Of a stretch of DNA of 64,000 bases, positions 43,804-52,893 are shown in pieces. The notes below the pieces were generated by a model that did not search any database, was not told where the DNA came from, and worked only from the letters and a program-made list of their open reading frames with translations. The stretch covers positions 496,001 through 560,000 of the forward strand of contig NZ_CP075523.1 of assembly GCF_018502385.1 (NCBI RefSeq). Direction: 5' to 3'. The DNA is from Synechococcus sp. LA31. Its GTDB lineage: Bacteria; Cyanobacteriota; Cyanobacteriia; PCC-6307; Cyanobiaceae. The number at the start of each line of letters is the position of its first letter. Within the stretch, counting starts at the first letter, position 1. The position numbers were made by a program, and so were the translations under genes.

Positions 43804-45618
43804 TTACCCGGGCTTGGCTGCAATGGGCTTGGAAGGGGGGATCTTTTCGATCACCAGCAGTGCCTCGATGATCTGGCGAGCCACAGGCACTGCCACTGTG
43901 GAGCCGTAGGCGTTGCTCCCTTTCGGCTCATCCACCACCACCAGCACCACATAGCGCGGATCGTTGATCGGCAGGTGGGCCACGAAACTGGTGATACGCG
44001 CTCCGGCGATGTACACACCGTTTTCCGCTTTCTGGGCTGTGCCGGTCTTGCCGCCGATGCGATGGCCCGGGATGTAGGTGCCCTTGCCGCTGCCCTTCTC
44101 CACAACGGTTTCCATCCAATTGAGCACCGTCTGGGCGATCTCCGGGCGGATCAATTGCAGACCCGAGGCCGGCGGTGCCGTTGCTAGATCCTCGCCTGAG
44201 CGCAGGCCACGGGTGATGTGGGGACTCACCAACTTTCCGCCGTTGGAGAGCATGGCGTGCAGCTGGATCAGCTTCAGCGGCGTGAGGTTGAAACCCTGGC
44301 CAAAGGCCGCGGTGGCTGGTTCGATCGGTTGGGTGCGGAAGATCTCCTTGGGTTTGAGCTGACCGGCCACGGCACCGGGCAGATCGGTGTCGGGTTTGGT
44401 GTCGATGCCGAGGGTATGGAGCCATGTCCAAAACTTCTCGGGCTTCACCCGCTGCATGGCCTTCACCATCGCCACGTTGCTGGACACCTGGAGCACCGTG
44501 GGGAAATCAATCAGCCCATTGCCTTTGCGGTCGTGATTGAAGATCGGCCAGCCGCCGATGGTGAGCTGACCGTTGTCATTGACCTTTCCGGCCGGATCAA
44601 TGGCGTTTTCTTGCAGGGCGATGGCCAGGTTGATCGGTTTGAAGGTGGACCCCGGCTCGTAGAGATCCTGCACCGACCACTCCCGGAACAGCCCGGGCTT
44701 GTACTTCCAGAACTGGTTGGGGTCGTAGGTGGGGGTGGAGGCCAGAGCCCGCAGTTCGCCGTTGCGCACATCCATCACTAGAGCCACACCCCGCTTGGCC
44801 TTCCATTGCTTCACCTGCTTGGTGAGGGCCATCTGGGCCACCTGCTGCAGGCGTGCGTCAAGGGTGAGCTGCAGGCGCAGATCGTCGCCGTAGAGCACCC
44901 CCGCTTTGAGGCCATCGGGCAGTGGGGTGCCGTCGGCGCCGCGCCGCAGCTGCCGTGTGGCCTCGTGACGACGCAGGTCGCTGTTACGGCTCTGCTCTAG
45001 GCCGGCCTGGGGCACCCGCTCCAGGTTGAGGAAGCCCACCACGTTGGCGAACAGGCTCCCTTGCGGATACACCCGCTGTGGGTAGGCCTCAAGATCAATC
45101 CCGCTGATCCCTAGCTCCCGCACACGCTGGGCGGTTTCTGGATCGAGATCAGCAGCGAGCTTCACCCCTGATTTGCGTCCCTCCATGGCCCGCACCAGAT
45201 CTGCCATCGGCAGCGCCAGCACGGTTGAAAGCTTGCGGGCCACATCCAGGGGGCTGCGCAGTTTGCCGATGTCGTCGCCGAGAAAGGAGAAGTAGCGCGG
45301 ATGCGCCCAGAGGGTGAAGCGCTCTTCATCAAGGGCCACCAGGCTGCCCTGGCGATCCACGATCGTCCGGCGCCGGCCCAGGGGGGTGATGGTCTGGGTT
45401 TGCACCGCTCGCGCACGGTTGAGCAACTCAGGTCCCTGCACCACCTGCACCCAGGCCAGCCGCAGCGCTAGGCCGCTCAGACTCGCCGCCATCAGCAAAT
45501 ACACCGCCCAGAGTCGGCGTGTGGGCACCGGCTTGAGTTGCAGCACGCGCCGCTGCTTCAGAGAGCTGCCGCTGCTGCGTGGCGCCGGCCGCCGGCTCTC
45601 GAGGCGGTGCACCGCCAT
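43804..45618 (-). CDS. ftsI: Division-specific transpeptidase FtsI (PBP3/PBP2-class)
   Basis: A 604-residue class B penicillin-binding protein that cross-links septal peptidoglycan. One N-terminal membrane span (LWAVYLLMAASLSGLALRLAWV), the PBP dimerisation domain (RTIVDRQGSLVAL, YPQRVYPQGSLFANVVGF) and the transpeptidase with EPGSTFKPINLA (active Ser), VSSNVAM and GGKTGTAQKAE. Its ATG shares one base with the upstream small membrane protein stop (TGATG), so they are coupled. Confidence 0.95.
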   Translation of the reverse strand: MAVHRLESRRPAPRSSGSSLKQRRVLQLKPVPTRRLWAVYLLMAASLSGLALRLAWVQVVQGPELLNRARAVQTQTITPLGRRRTIVDRQGSLVALDEERFTLWAHPRYFSFLGDDIGKLRSPLDVARKLSTVLALPMADLVRAMEGRKSGVKLAADLDPETAQRVRELGISGIDLEAYPQRVYPQGSLFANVVGFLNLERVPQAGLEQSRNSDLRRHEATRQLRRGADGTPLPDGLKAGVLYGDDLRLQLTLDARLQQVAQMALTKQVKQWKAKRGVALVMDVRNGELRALASTPTYDPNQFWKYKPGLFREWSVQDLYEPGSTFKPINLAIALQENAIDPAGKVNDNGQLTIGGWPIFNHDRKGNGLIDFPTVLQVSSNVAMVKAMQRVKPEKFWTWLHTLGIDTKPDTDLPGAVAGQLKPKEIFRTQPIEPATAAFGQGFNLTPLKLIQLHAMLSNGGKLVSPHITRGLRSGEDLATAPPASGLQLIRPEIAQTVLNWMETVVEKGSGKGTYIPGHRIGGKTGTAQKAENGVYIAGARITSFVAHLPINDPRYVVLVVVDEPKGSNAYGSTVAVPVARQIIEALLVIEKIPPSKPIAAKPG

Positions 45619-46127
45619 CAGTACCCCGGCAGGATCTGGCGGGGATTCACCTGGGCCAAGAGGGCGTGCAGCCGAGGCTGCGTGCTGTGGGACGGTGGCT
45701 CCAGATACACCAGTTTTTCACTGGATGTGGGCTCGAGCAAAGCGGGTTTGTGGGTCATCGCCAGATGATGCTGCTCCAGCACAGCCGCCGATTCCTGAAG
45801 GCGGTGTTCCAGTCGTTGGGCTGCTTCCAGCTTTTGGAAATTCCGGGTCCACTGACCCTGCCAGTGCAGGGTGAGACCGCTGAGGCCAAGCACGGCTACA
45901 CCCAGGCCCAGCAGGGCACCATCGGCGATGCGGTGCAGATTTCCCAGCAGCGGAGATTGCTGATCGGCGCGTCGTGTGGAGAGCGACCCTTGGATCAGCT
46001 CGAGCGGCCGGGCGGTGGATCGCCGTTGACCCTCCTGGGTCTGGTGCAGCGGTGCGGCGACCACAAAACCATCGATGAACTGCGCAAGTGAACCACGCGC
46101 TTGCCCCCCCAGCAAGGGGGGTGACAC
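45618..46127 (-). CDS. FtsL-like single-span protein upstream of ftsI
   Basis: About 169 residues with one membrane span (~67-85, ALLGLGVAVLGLSGLTLHW) followed by a helical, coiled-coil-like stretch (FQKLEAAQRLEHRLQESAAVLEQHHLAM) and a short Pro/Ser-rich tail. This topology and the position immediately before ftsI match FtsL/FtsB-type divisome proteins, whose sequences diverge too much to identify by eye. The start is unsure: GTG 46127 avoids overlap and has GGTGAG upstream, while ATG 46193 would overlap the protease gene by 41 bases. Function is inferred from context. Confidence 0.6.
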   Translation of the reverse strand: MSPPLLGGQARGSLAQFIDGFVVAAPLHQTQEGQRRSTARPLELIQGSLSTRRADQQSPLLGNLHRIADGALLGLGVAVLGLSGLTLHWQGQWTRNFQKLEAAQRLEHRLQESAAVLEQHHLAMTHKPALLEPTSSEKLVYLEPPSHSTQPRLHALLAQVNPRQILPGY

Positions 46128-46152
46128 CGGCTGAGACTCACCGGCTGGGCCG

Positions 46153-47556
46153 CTACCAGCCCAGCACAACCAGATTGGCGAAGGTGAGGCCATTCCAAAG
46201 GGCGTGCATCAGAACGCAGCTGCCCAATCGCCCGGTGCTCCAGCGCAGCCACCCCAGGCCGATGCCGAGTACCAGCAAGGGCAGCAGCTCCCCCAGGCTG
46301 AGGTGCGCTACGGCGAAGACCGCCGCGCTCAACAGGATGCCGCCGGCAGCCCCGAGCCGACGCCCGGCTACCGGCAGCAGGGCACCGCGAAAGATCGTTT
46401 CTTCAAACAGCGGAGCCAGCACGATCGCGGTGAAGCCAAAGCAAGCCAGTGCCGCCACGTTGTGGCTGTTCAGGACAAGTTCCAGCAGCGGGTTGCTGCC
46501 ACCTGGATCCCCCCAAAGCTGGCCCTGCAGCCAACCCACCAGGCTCACCAGCGGTAGCACCATCAACAGCCCCTTGAGCGCTTGTTGCAGGCTGCTGGCC
46601 AGTGGGGCCCAGCGGAATTGCAACCAGCCCGCTTCGGCTTTGCCTCGAAGCATCCAGAACAGAATCAGCAAAGGGCCCGTCATTAAGGCCAAATACAGAC
46701 CCACCACGCTTAAGCCTTCCCGCAGGGGGCTTTTGACCGCCCAGTGCTGCAGCAGGCCTAACAGCAGCGGACTCACCAGTAGCGGGGTGAGCAGCTCCCC
46801 CACCACCACAAAGCCGCCGGCGATCAGCAGCACCGCATCCACGCCGCTGAGCTGTGGGCCCTGCAACGACGGTGTTTCCTCTGCTGTTCCCTTCCAGCGC
46901 ATCCACAGCGCCCGCAGCAGAGTGGCAATCCCCAGCAGCAGCAGCAACACCGGAAGCACGGTGATGCTGACTAGTTGTGTGGCCGCTTGTTGGCTCACAG
47001 CCTTGCTGGAGCAGCTCGCGGCACCGCTGAGGGCTTCACAGCTCCATTGCCGCAGCACGCCCCCCTGGGGTAGAGCTTCGATCAGCTGCTCACGCGCCTG
47101 CAGAGCAAGCGAGTTGTCAGGCTGCAGGAGTGCTTCCGCCAGCTGGGCCTGTGGCGCTGGACCGGCAGTTAACTGGCGCAGCAGCGGTTCAGCTGCTTGG
47201 TTGTTGCGCTGGCGCAGCAACAGCAAGGCCTGCTCCAACTCGAGATCCGGATCGGTTCTGCGGCCGGCTTCCCTGGCGCTGTCGAGCTCTGTGTTGATGG
47301 CTTCGGCCAGGGCTTGCTGCGGGTTGCGACCCGCCAGCAACGGGCGCAGCGGTCCGTCCAGGCTTGGCTCTGCCAGCACAGCCAGCTCCAGCTGTCGCCG
47401 GTTGAGGTCGTTGCCAACCGATGGGCGGCTGAGGCTGTCGATCAGACCGTTGAGCCAGAGCAACAGGCTCAAGGCCAGGCTCACCAGCGCTAGGGCCACC
47501 TTCCATCCCGGCGCGGATCCCTCGGGCCGCCCGCCTGGCCTGTTGGCTGCTGTCAC
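46153..47556 (-). CDS. CPBP (CAAX-type) intramembrane metalloprotease
   Basis: A 467-residue protein. One N-terminal span is followed by a ~140-residue periplasmic or lumenal helical region with repeat-like Gln/Leu-rich helices, then about eight membrane spans. The protease motifs are APLFEETIFRGALL (EExxxR), FAVAHLSLGELLPL and the final HALWNGLTF, in the usual CPBP order. The family includes prenyl-protein proteases and bacteriocin-immunity-type proteins; in cyanobacteria the substrate is unknown. The GTG at 47556 is the start. Confidence 0.85.
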   Translation of the reverse strand: MTAANRPGGRPEGSAPGWKVALALVSLALSLLLWLNGLIDSLSRPSVGNDLNRRQLELAVLAEPSLDGPLRPLLAGRNPQQALAEAINTELDSAREAGRRTDPDLELEQALLLLRQRNNQAAEPLLRQLTAGPAPQAQLAEALLQPDNSLALQAREQLIEALPQGGVLRQWSCEALSGAASCSSKAVSQQAATQLVSITVLPVLLLLLGIATLLRALWMRWKGTAEETPSLQGPQLSGVDAVLLIAGGFVVVGELLTPLLVSPLLLGLLQHWAVKSPLREGLSVVGLYLALMTGPLLILFWMLRGKAEAGWLQFRWAPLASSLQQALKGLLMVLPLVSLVGWLQGQLWGDPGGSNPLLELVLNSHNVAALACFGFTAIVLAPLFEETIFRGALLPVAGRRLGAAGGILLSAAVFAVAHLSLGELLPLLVLGIGLGWLRWSTGRLGSCVLMHALWNGLTFANLVVLGW

Positions 47557-47655
47557 CCTGCGCTTGCTCCTTGGTGCTGATCAGCGCAGCATCTCACCGC
47601 CTGGCCAGAGCCGAAAGCCCACCAAATACGATGGCTTTTGCTCAAGCGTGCGCCT

Positions 47656-49008
47656 GTGTCTCTTCGGATCCTGCTGGTTCGCCATGGCTTGAGCAGCTTC
47701 AATCTCGAGCACCGCATCCAGGGCCGCGATGACCTCTCCAGCCTGACCGAGGAGGGTGTGAAGCAAGCGTTGGCCACTGGAGAGGCGCTGCGTGATCTCT
47801 CGATCAACGCGGCTTACAGCTCGCCTCTGCGCCGCGCTCATGACACCGCCACGGCCTTGCTGGCTGCACAAGGCGGCGGACTGGAGGCCAGCCTCGACGA
47901 CGACTTGCGGGAAGTGGACCTGGCTCCCTGGAGCGGTCTGCTGAGCAGCGAAGTGCAGGAGCGTTTTCCGGAGGCCTATCGGGTCTGGAAGCAACAGCCT
48001 GAGCAGCTGCAACTCGAGCGAGCCGATGGCAGCTCCTATGCCCCCATTCCGGAGTTGATGGAGCAGGCGCGGCGCTTCGTCGATCGTCTGCTGGCGCGCC
48101 ACAACCCCGCCAGCGTTGAAGCGCAGACCGTCTTGGTGGTGGGCCACAACGCCATCTTGCGCTGCCTACTGCTCACCCTGCTAGGCCTACCTGCCTCTGG
48201 TTTCCGCCGGCTGCGGCTCGACAATGCCTCGTTGTCGGTGCTCAACCTCAGCGCCACAGGCGATCGCGATGTGGTGGTTCAGATCGAATCGCTCAATGGC
48301 ACCACCCATCTCCATCCGGAGGTGTGCGGCGGTTGGCTGCCCGCCAAGGGGGCTGGTCCGCGTCTGCTGTTGGTGCGGCATGGTGAAACCGATTGGAACC
48401 GCCAAGGCCGCTTTCAGGGTCAAATCGATATTCCCCTCAACGACAACGGCCGTGCCCAGGCTGCAGCCGCCGGCACCTATCTACGCAAGCTGACCTTCCA
48501 GCGGGCCTACACCAGTTCGATGTCTCGCCCGCGCCAGACTGCCGAGGGCATCCTCAGCCACCATCCCGGTGTGCCGCTCACCAGCGTTCGCGATCTGGTG
48601 GAGATCGGACATGGTCAGTGGGAAGGCTGCCTGGAATCGGAGATCGAAGACGGTTGGGCCGATCTGCTGGCGGCTTGGAAGCAAGCGCCAGAAACGGTTC
48701 AGATGCCCGATGGCGAAACCATTCACGATGTGTGGGACCGCTCGCTGCGGGGGTGGAACACCATCGCTGCAAGCCTGCACAGCGATGAAACCGCACTGGT
48801 TGTGGCCCACGACGCCGTGAACAAAACCATCCTCTGCGGCCTGCTGGGATTAAGCGCCGCCGACATCTGGGCGGTGAAGCAGGGCAATGGTGGGGTCACC
48901 GTGATCGATTACCCCAATGGGGCTGATCAACCGCCGGTGGTGGTGTGTCTCAACCAGACGGCTCATCTTGGGGGGGTTCTGGATCGCACCGCCGCCGGCG
49001 CCCTATGA
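47656..49008 (+). CDS. Tandem histidine phosphatase (phosphoglycerate mutase-like)
   Basis: A 450-residue protein with two complete histidine-phosphatase domains. Domain 1 has ILLVRHGLSSFN, the acidic REVDLAPWSG and VLVVGHNAILRCL. Domain 2 has LLLVRHGETDWNRQGRFQGQ, VEIGHGQWEG and ALVVAHDAVNKTIL. Both keep the RHG nucleophile, the acid and the second His, so both may be active. Cyanobacterial proteins of this build are often annotated as phosphoglycerate mutase or carboxyarabinitol-phosphate phosphatase; the substrate cannot be told. GTG 47656 (MSLRILLVRHG) is preferred to TTG 47638. Confidence 0.82.
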   Translation: MSLRILLVRHGLSSFNLEHRIQGRDDLSSLTEEGVKQALATGEALRDLSINAAYSSPLRRAHDTATALLAAQGGGLEASLDDDLREVDLAPWSGLLSSEVQERFPEAYRVWKQQPEQLQLERADGSSYAPIPELMEQARRFVDRLLARHNPASVEAQTVLVVGHNAILRCLLLTLLGLPASGFRRLRLDNASLSVLNLSATGDRDVVVQIESLNGTTHLHPEVCGGWLPAKGAGPRLLLVRHGETDWNRQGRFQGQIDIPLNDNGRAQAAAAGTYLRKLTFQRAYTSSMSRPRQTAEGILSHHPGVPLTSVRDLVEIGHGQWEGCLESEIEDGWADLLAAWKQAPETVQMPDGETIHDVWDRSLRGWNTIAASLHSDETALVVAHDAVNKTILCGLLGLSAADIWAVKQGNGGVTVIDYPNGADQPPVVVCLNQTAHLGGVLDRTAAGAL

Positions 49009-50300
49009 CCTCACGCCCCGATCAGCCGTTGCTGCTGCAGCAGGTTCAGCTGCTGGAGGCTGAAGGGGTTGAACCCCGTTGCGCCGACGTGCTGATCCTC
49101 GAGGGTCGCCTGGCCGCGATCGGCTCATCCGCTGCGGCTGAAGCCGACGCTTGCGGTGCCCGAGTTCTGGAGGCCATGGGCTGGTTGCTGGCCCCAGCTC
49201 TGGTCGACCCCCACTCGCACCTCGAGGATCCAGCCACTGGTGCAGCCGAAACCCTCGATTCGCTGGAGCGCTCTGCCCTGGCTGCGGGCTACGGCACTGT
49301 GGCGCTGCTGCCCCGCGCCTCGAGCTGGCGCGATCGCCCTGAGCGCCTGCAGCCTCTGGCCGCCATCAGCCCTTTGCAATGGTTGCTCTGGGGCAGCTTT
49401 AGCCACGGGGCTCAGGGCCTTGACCTGGCCTGCCATGGCGATCAGCTGGCAGCTGGCGCCATTGGGCTGGCGGAGGCGGAGCAATGTCCTCCCCTGGCGC
49501 TGTTGGAGCGTGGGCTCACCCTTGCGGAATGTGGCCATTCGCCTCTACTGCTGGCTCCTCGAGAGCCCAGCCTCAGCCAAGGGGGCTTTGTGCGCGATGG
49601 GGTGGACGCGTTGCGCGCTGGATGGCCCACGGATCCCCCCATCAGCGAAACGCTCCCGCTGGCGAGCCTGCTGGCCCTGGCCCAGCGTCATCCGCAGCGC
49701 CGCTTGCAGCTGATGAATCTCTCCACTGCTGCCGGGGTCGATCTGTTGCGCCAGTTGCCTGCGGCTCAGCGGCCTGAGGCCACGGTGTGCTGGTGGCACC
49801 TGCTTGCTGACAGCGGCAACCTTGATCCCATTGCTGAGGGCTGGCGTGTGGTCCCGCCATTGGGCACTCCTGCTGATCGCTTTGCGCTTCAACAGGCCTT
49901 GGCCGATGGGCTGATCACGGCGGTGGCGGTGCACCATGAAGCCCTGGATGCTGAGGAGCAGCTGTTGCCCTTGGATCAGCGCAAGCCCGGGGTGGCAGGG
50001 CATCGCTTCGTCTTGCCCTGCCTTTGGCAGGAGCTGGTGCATGGCCGCGGCTGGAGCGCTGCGCAGCTTTGGCAGAGCCTTTGCTTCGGCCCTGCCCGAT
50101 TGCTGGGGCTGGATCCCCCTGGTCTCACCCTCGGTTCGAACCGATGGCTGTTGTTTGACCCCCAGCGCCCCTGGTCGGTCGCGCAGGATCCCTGGGGCCC
50201 TCGGGCCGCGAATCAACCTCTACTGGATGCCACGCTCACCGGTCAGGTGTTGGCGGCTGGTCTCAACCCTGGTTTGGCTGCGGTGCGGTTGCCGGCTTGA
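49005..50300 (+). CDS. Dihydroorotase-like protein, metal site incomplete
   Basis: A 431-residue amidohydrolase homologue of class I dihydroorotase. The first metal motif is kept as DPHSHLEDP, but the substrate Arg of the usual HLREPG is lost. NLSTAAGVDLLR and VVPPLGTPADR mark later family blocks. The usual DHAPH block is replaced by VHHEAL, which removes the catalytic Asp. It is therefore probably a non-catalytic partner (PyrC-like/PyrX-like) or has changed function. The ATG at 49005 overlaps the phosphatase stop (ATGA). The 3' end overlaps lepB, convergently, by 38 bases. Confidence 0.75.
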   Translation: MTSRPDQPLLLQQVQLLEAEGVEPRCADVLILEGRLAAIGSSAAAEADACGARVLEAMGWLLAPALVDPHSHLEDPATGAAETLDSLERSALAAGYGTVALLPRASSWRDRPERLQPLAAISPLQWLLWGSFSHGAQGLDLACHGDQLAAGAIGLAEAEQCPPLALLERGLTLAECGHSPLLLAPREPSLSQGGFVRDGVDALRAGWPTDPPISETLPLASLLALAQRHPQRRLQLMNLSTAAGVDLLRQLPAAQRPEATVCWWHLLADSGNLDPIAEGWRVVPPLGTPADRFALQQALADGLITAVAVHHEALDAEEQLLPLDQRKPGVAGHRFVLPCLWQELVHGRGWSAAQLWQSLCFGPARLLGLDPPGLTLGSNRWLLFDPQRPWSVAQDPWGPRAANQPLLDATLTGQVLAAGLNPGLAAVRLPA

Positions 50301-51012
50301 GTGGATCCTTGCTCTTGAGTTCGCCGGCGGTGCCGAGGGGCCAGAACCGCCAGAAGGCACGGCCGATGATTTCTTGTTCCGGCAGGAACGCTCCCCCTGG
50401 CCAGAAGCGCCCATCCCAGCTGTTGCCCCGGTTATCGCCCAGCACCAGCACGTGGCCTGGCGGCACCGTGGTGTTGAGCGTGCGGCAGGGTCCCATCCCT
50501 TGCGCATCCACAGGGCAGTAGTTGCTCACGTAGGGCTCCTGCAGCCGCTTGCCGTTCACCATCACCTCGCCGCGGGGATTGACCACCACCCGATCACCAG
50601 CCACGGCCACCACCCGCTTGATGTAGGCATCACAGGCGGGCTCCTGCAGGCCGGGCACCAGGTTCACCAGCGGCAGATTCACCAGCAGGCAGCGCAGCGG
50701 GCCGGCCTGATGAGCGGGCTTGAGCACTGGATCGAAGTGATGGGGTGCGTGGAACACCACGATTTCCCCCCGTTTGGGGGAGCGCTTGCGGTACGTGAGC
50801 TTCTCCACCAGCAGCCGGTCCTGGATCTGTAGGCCGGGCAGCATCGAACCCGATGGGATGAAGCGGGCTTCGATCACCGTTTGGCGCACCCCCAGGGCCA
50901 CGCCCAGGGTGATCAGCACACCGCGCCAGAACACCCAGGGACTTTCCTGCTGTGGTGTGGGGTTCGATGATGGCGATGGCTGCTCGGCGGCGGGAGGTTC
51001 TGGGCGGGACAA
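50263..51012 (-). CDS. lepB: Signal peptidase I
   Basis: A 249-residue type I leader peptidase that cuts signal peptides on the outer face of the cytoplasmic or thylakoid membrane. One N-terminal anchor (VFWRGVLITLGVALGV), the catalytic Ser in FIPSGSMLPGL, the catalytic Lys in YIKRVVAVAGD, and the conserved VLVLGDNRGNSWDGRFW box. Cysteines in the inserted loop (LRCLLV, PACDAY, NYCPVD, GPCRT) could form disulfides. It is tail-to-tail with the dihydroorotase-like gene. Confidence 0.94.
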   Translation of the reverse strand: MSRPEPPAAEQPSPSSNPTPQQESPWVFWRGVLITLGVALGVRQTVIEARFIPSGSMLPGLQIQDRLLVEKLTYRKRSPKRGEIVVFHAPHHFDPVLKPAHQAGPLRCLLVNLPLVNLVPGLQEPACDAYIKRVVAVAGDRVVVNPRGEVMVNGKRLQEPYVSNYCPVDAQGMGPCRTLNTTVPPGHVLVLGDNRGNSWDGRFWPGGAFLPEQEIIGRAFWRFWPLGTAGELKSKDPLKPATAPQPNQG

Positions 51013-51074
51013 GAGGCGGTGCTGCCGGCAGCGGGTGCAAGTGAGGCAGATTAGGGCCGTTGCCTCGCCTTGAG

Positions 51075-52556
51075 ATGGTTCGTCCGCGTTGGTTGTCGGC
51101 CCAGAGGGTCACGGCCTCGCGGCTCTGGCGTCATTGGGATCGGGCGGTAGCGCTATGGGCGGGGCTGAATCTTCTGTGGGTGCTGTTCGACATCACCTAC
51201 ATCCCCTTACGCACCTTTTGGTTGCAACGCAACCTCACGCCTCTGCCGCAGGTGCCGCTGGTGGTGCCCCTCACGCTGCTGCCCGACATCACGCCGCTTT
51301 ACGACCCTGTTAAGGGCATTGAGCCCCATCGGGAAACCGAGGCCTATCTGGCGGCTTTCACCCAACTGGATGAAGCGCTCCAGGCCGGCAGCAACGCTGA
51401 AACCATCGCCGCCCTGAGCCGCCGTCAGGTGGATCTCACCGTGGCGATGATCAACGAGAACCCCTTTGCGGCCTCGGGCAACAGCGGCACCCTGGAGAAG
51501 ATCAAGAACCGCCTGCGTCAGCGGGCCGGCCTTGAATCGGCCAAACAGGCCTCCGATCGCCTGCTCTCCGCTGCTTGGCTCGAGCAGCGCAGCTGGCTCG
51601 AGGAGCGCCGTTTCTGGCAGCAGCAGGTGCTGCCCCTGGTGGCCACTAGCTATTGGCGCTCCATTGATGAAAACGGGCGCCCCACCGATCACGTCTGGCG
51701 GATCGATCTGCTGCTGTTTCAGAGCGTGTTCGCTCTCGACATCCTGTTGCGGATGTTGCGGCTGCGTCGCCGCTTCCCCGGGCTGAGCTGGCGCGATGCG
51801 CTGCTGCGCCGCTGGATCGATCTGCCGCTGCTGCTGCCCTTCTGGCGTTGGATGCGGGTGGTGCCTGTGGTGGAGCGCCTCAGCCAGGCGCAGTTGATCA
51901 ATGTGGAGCCGCTGCGAGCGGCTGTGAGCCGGGCGGTGGTGTCGCTGCTGGCCCTGGAGCTGTTCGAGGTGCTAGCTCTCCAGCTGGTGGATGGCACCCA
52001 ATCGCTGATCCGCTCGTCGCAGTGGCCGCGTTGGATCCGCAGCCTGCGCAGCCACCAGAGTGTTGGCGGTGCCGATGAGCAGCAGTTGGTTGATCTGATC
52101 AGGCTTTGGGGCCCTCTCCTGCTTGGCCAGGTCACCCCCAGATTGCAGCCGGAGCTGCAGTCGTTGTTGGGGCATACCCTGCAGCAACAGCTGCGGGAGG
52201 TCCCAGGCGGAGCGATCGTGCCTGCTGGCGTGAGCCGGCAGCTGGCAGTGGGGGTGGTCGACAGCCTGCTTGGTCTCTCCCGAGGCACGGCTGAGCGGCT
52301 GGCCCGCAGTGATGATCGTCAGAGCGCGTTGCTGCAGCAGGCCATCGATCGCTTCTGGGAGGAGCTGGCGGGCAGCCTGGAGCAGCCCGGCACCCTGGAG
52401 CGAAGCCAAGACCTGCTTTGCGCGCTTCTGCAGCAGCTCAAGCTCAACTACTTGGCCCAGATGAATCGCGCTGGCATTGATGCCCTGATGGACGAGCTCG
52501 ATGAGCTGACCGCTCCGATCAGCTCTGCAGAGCCGCCTGCCACTCCTCCGGCTTAA
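51075..52556 (+). CDS. Conserved cyanobacterial membrane protein, possibly channel-like
   Basis: A 493-residue protein. An N-terminal span (~21-45, ALWAGLNLLWVLFDITYIPL) is followed by a ~140-residue soluble loop with charged helices, then a cluster of spans at ~210-310 (LLLFQSVFALDILLRML, WIDLPLLLPFWRWMRVVPVVERL, AVVSLLALELFEVLALQLV) and a long soluble C-terminal half. The RWIDLPLLLPFWRWMRVV segment is reminiscent of voltage-sensor/ion-channel S3-S4 regions, but no selectivity filter is seen. No function is assigned. The ATG at 51075 is preferred over 51060. It is divergent from lepB. Confidence 0.7.
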   Translation: MVRPRWLSAQRVTASRLWRHWDRAVALWAGLNLLWVLFDITYIPLRTFWLQRNLTPLPQVPLVVPLTLLPDITPLYDPVKGIEPHRETEAYLAAFTQLDEALQAGSNAETIAALSRRQVDLTVAMINENPFAASGNSGTLEKIKNRLRQRAGLESAKQASDRLLSAAWLEQRSWLEERRFWQQQVLPLVATSYWRSIDENGRPTDHVWRIDLLLFQSVFALDILLRMLRLRRRFPGLSWRDALLRRWIDLPLLLPFWRWMRVVPVVERLSQAQLINVEPLRAAVSRAVVSLLALELFEVLALQLVDGTQSLIRSSQWPRWIRSLRSHQSVGGADEQQLVDLIRLWGPLLLGQVTPRLQPELQSLLGHTLQQQLREVPGGAIVPAGVSRQLAVGVVDSLLGLSRGTAERLARSDDRQSALLQQAIDRFWEELAGSLEQPGTLERSQDLLCALLQQLKLNYLAQMNRAGIDALMDELDELTAPISSAEPPATPPA

Positions 52557-52893
52557 ATCCCACCAGGGCAGCGCCTGATGGCGTGATTGCGAAGGGGCGC
52601 TTGATCAACTTGCCGTCAGCAGCAAGAGCAACCAGGGCATCTTGATCGCTCATGGCCGCCACGGTGGCGCTGCCTAGGGCCCGATAGCTCTGGCCGCTGG
52701 TGTTGAACAGCCGCTTGCGGCCCAGGGCCTCAAAGGCTCGGGTGAGCTCAGCAAGACTGGGTGGCTGCTGGGTGATGTCCACCAGCTCCAGAGTTCCCTC
52801 TTGCACTGAAAATCCCTGCTGGGCAAGCCATTGCAGGGCTTTGCGACACGTGCCGCATTGTGGATAGCTGTAGAGCCGCAGGGCGGAGCTCAC
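52519..52893 (-). CDS. ArsC/Spx-family thioredoxin-fold protein
   Basis: A 124-residue protein of the ArsC/Spx/YffB family. The redox site is YPQCGTCRKALQWL (CxxC). The helix KRLFNTSGQSYRALG and the strand LIKRPFAITPSGAALVGFKPEEW match the family's closing block. It could be a glutathione- or thioredoxin-dependent reductase or a regulator; arsenate reductase activity is not assured. GTG start at 52893 overlaps the ferredoxin gene stop by 4 bases. Its 3' end overlaps the plus-strand gene by 38 bases. Confidence 0.85.
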   Translation of the reverse strand: MSSALRLYSYPQCGTCRKALQWLAQQGFSVQEGTLELVDITQQPPSLAELTRAFEALGRKRLFNTSGQSYRALGSATVAAMSDQDALVALAADGKLIKRPFAITPSGAALVGFKPEEWQAALQS

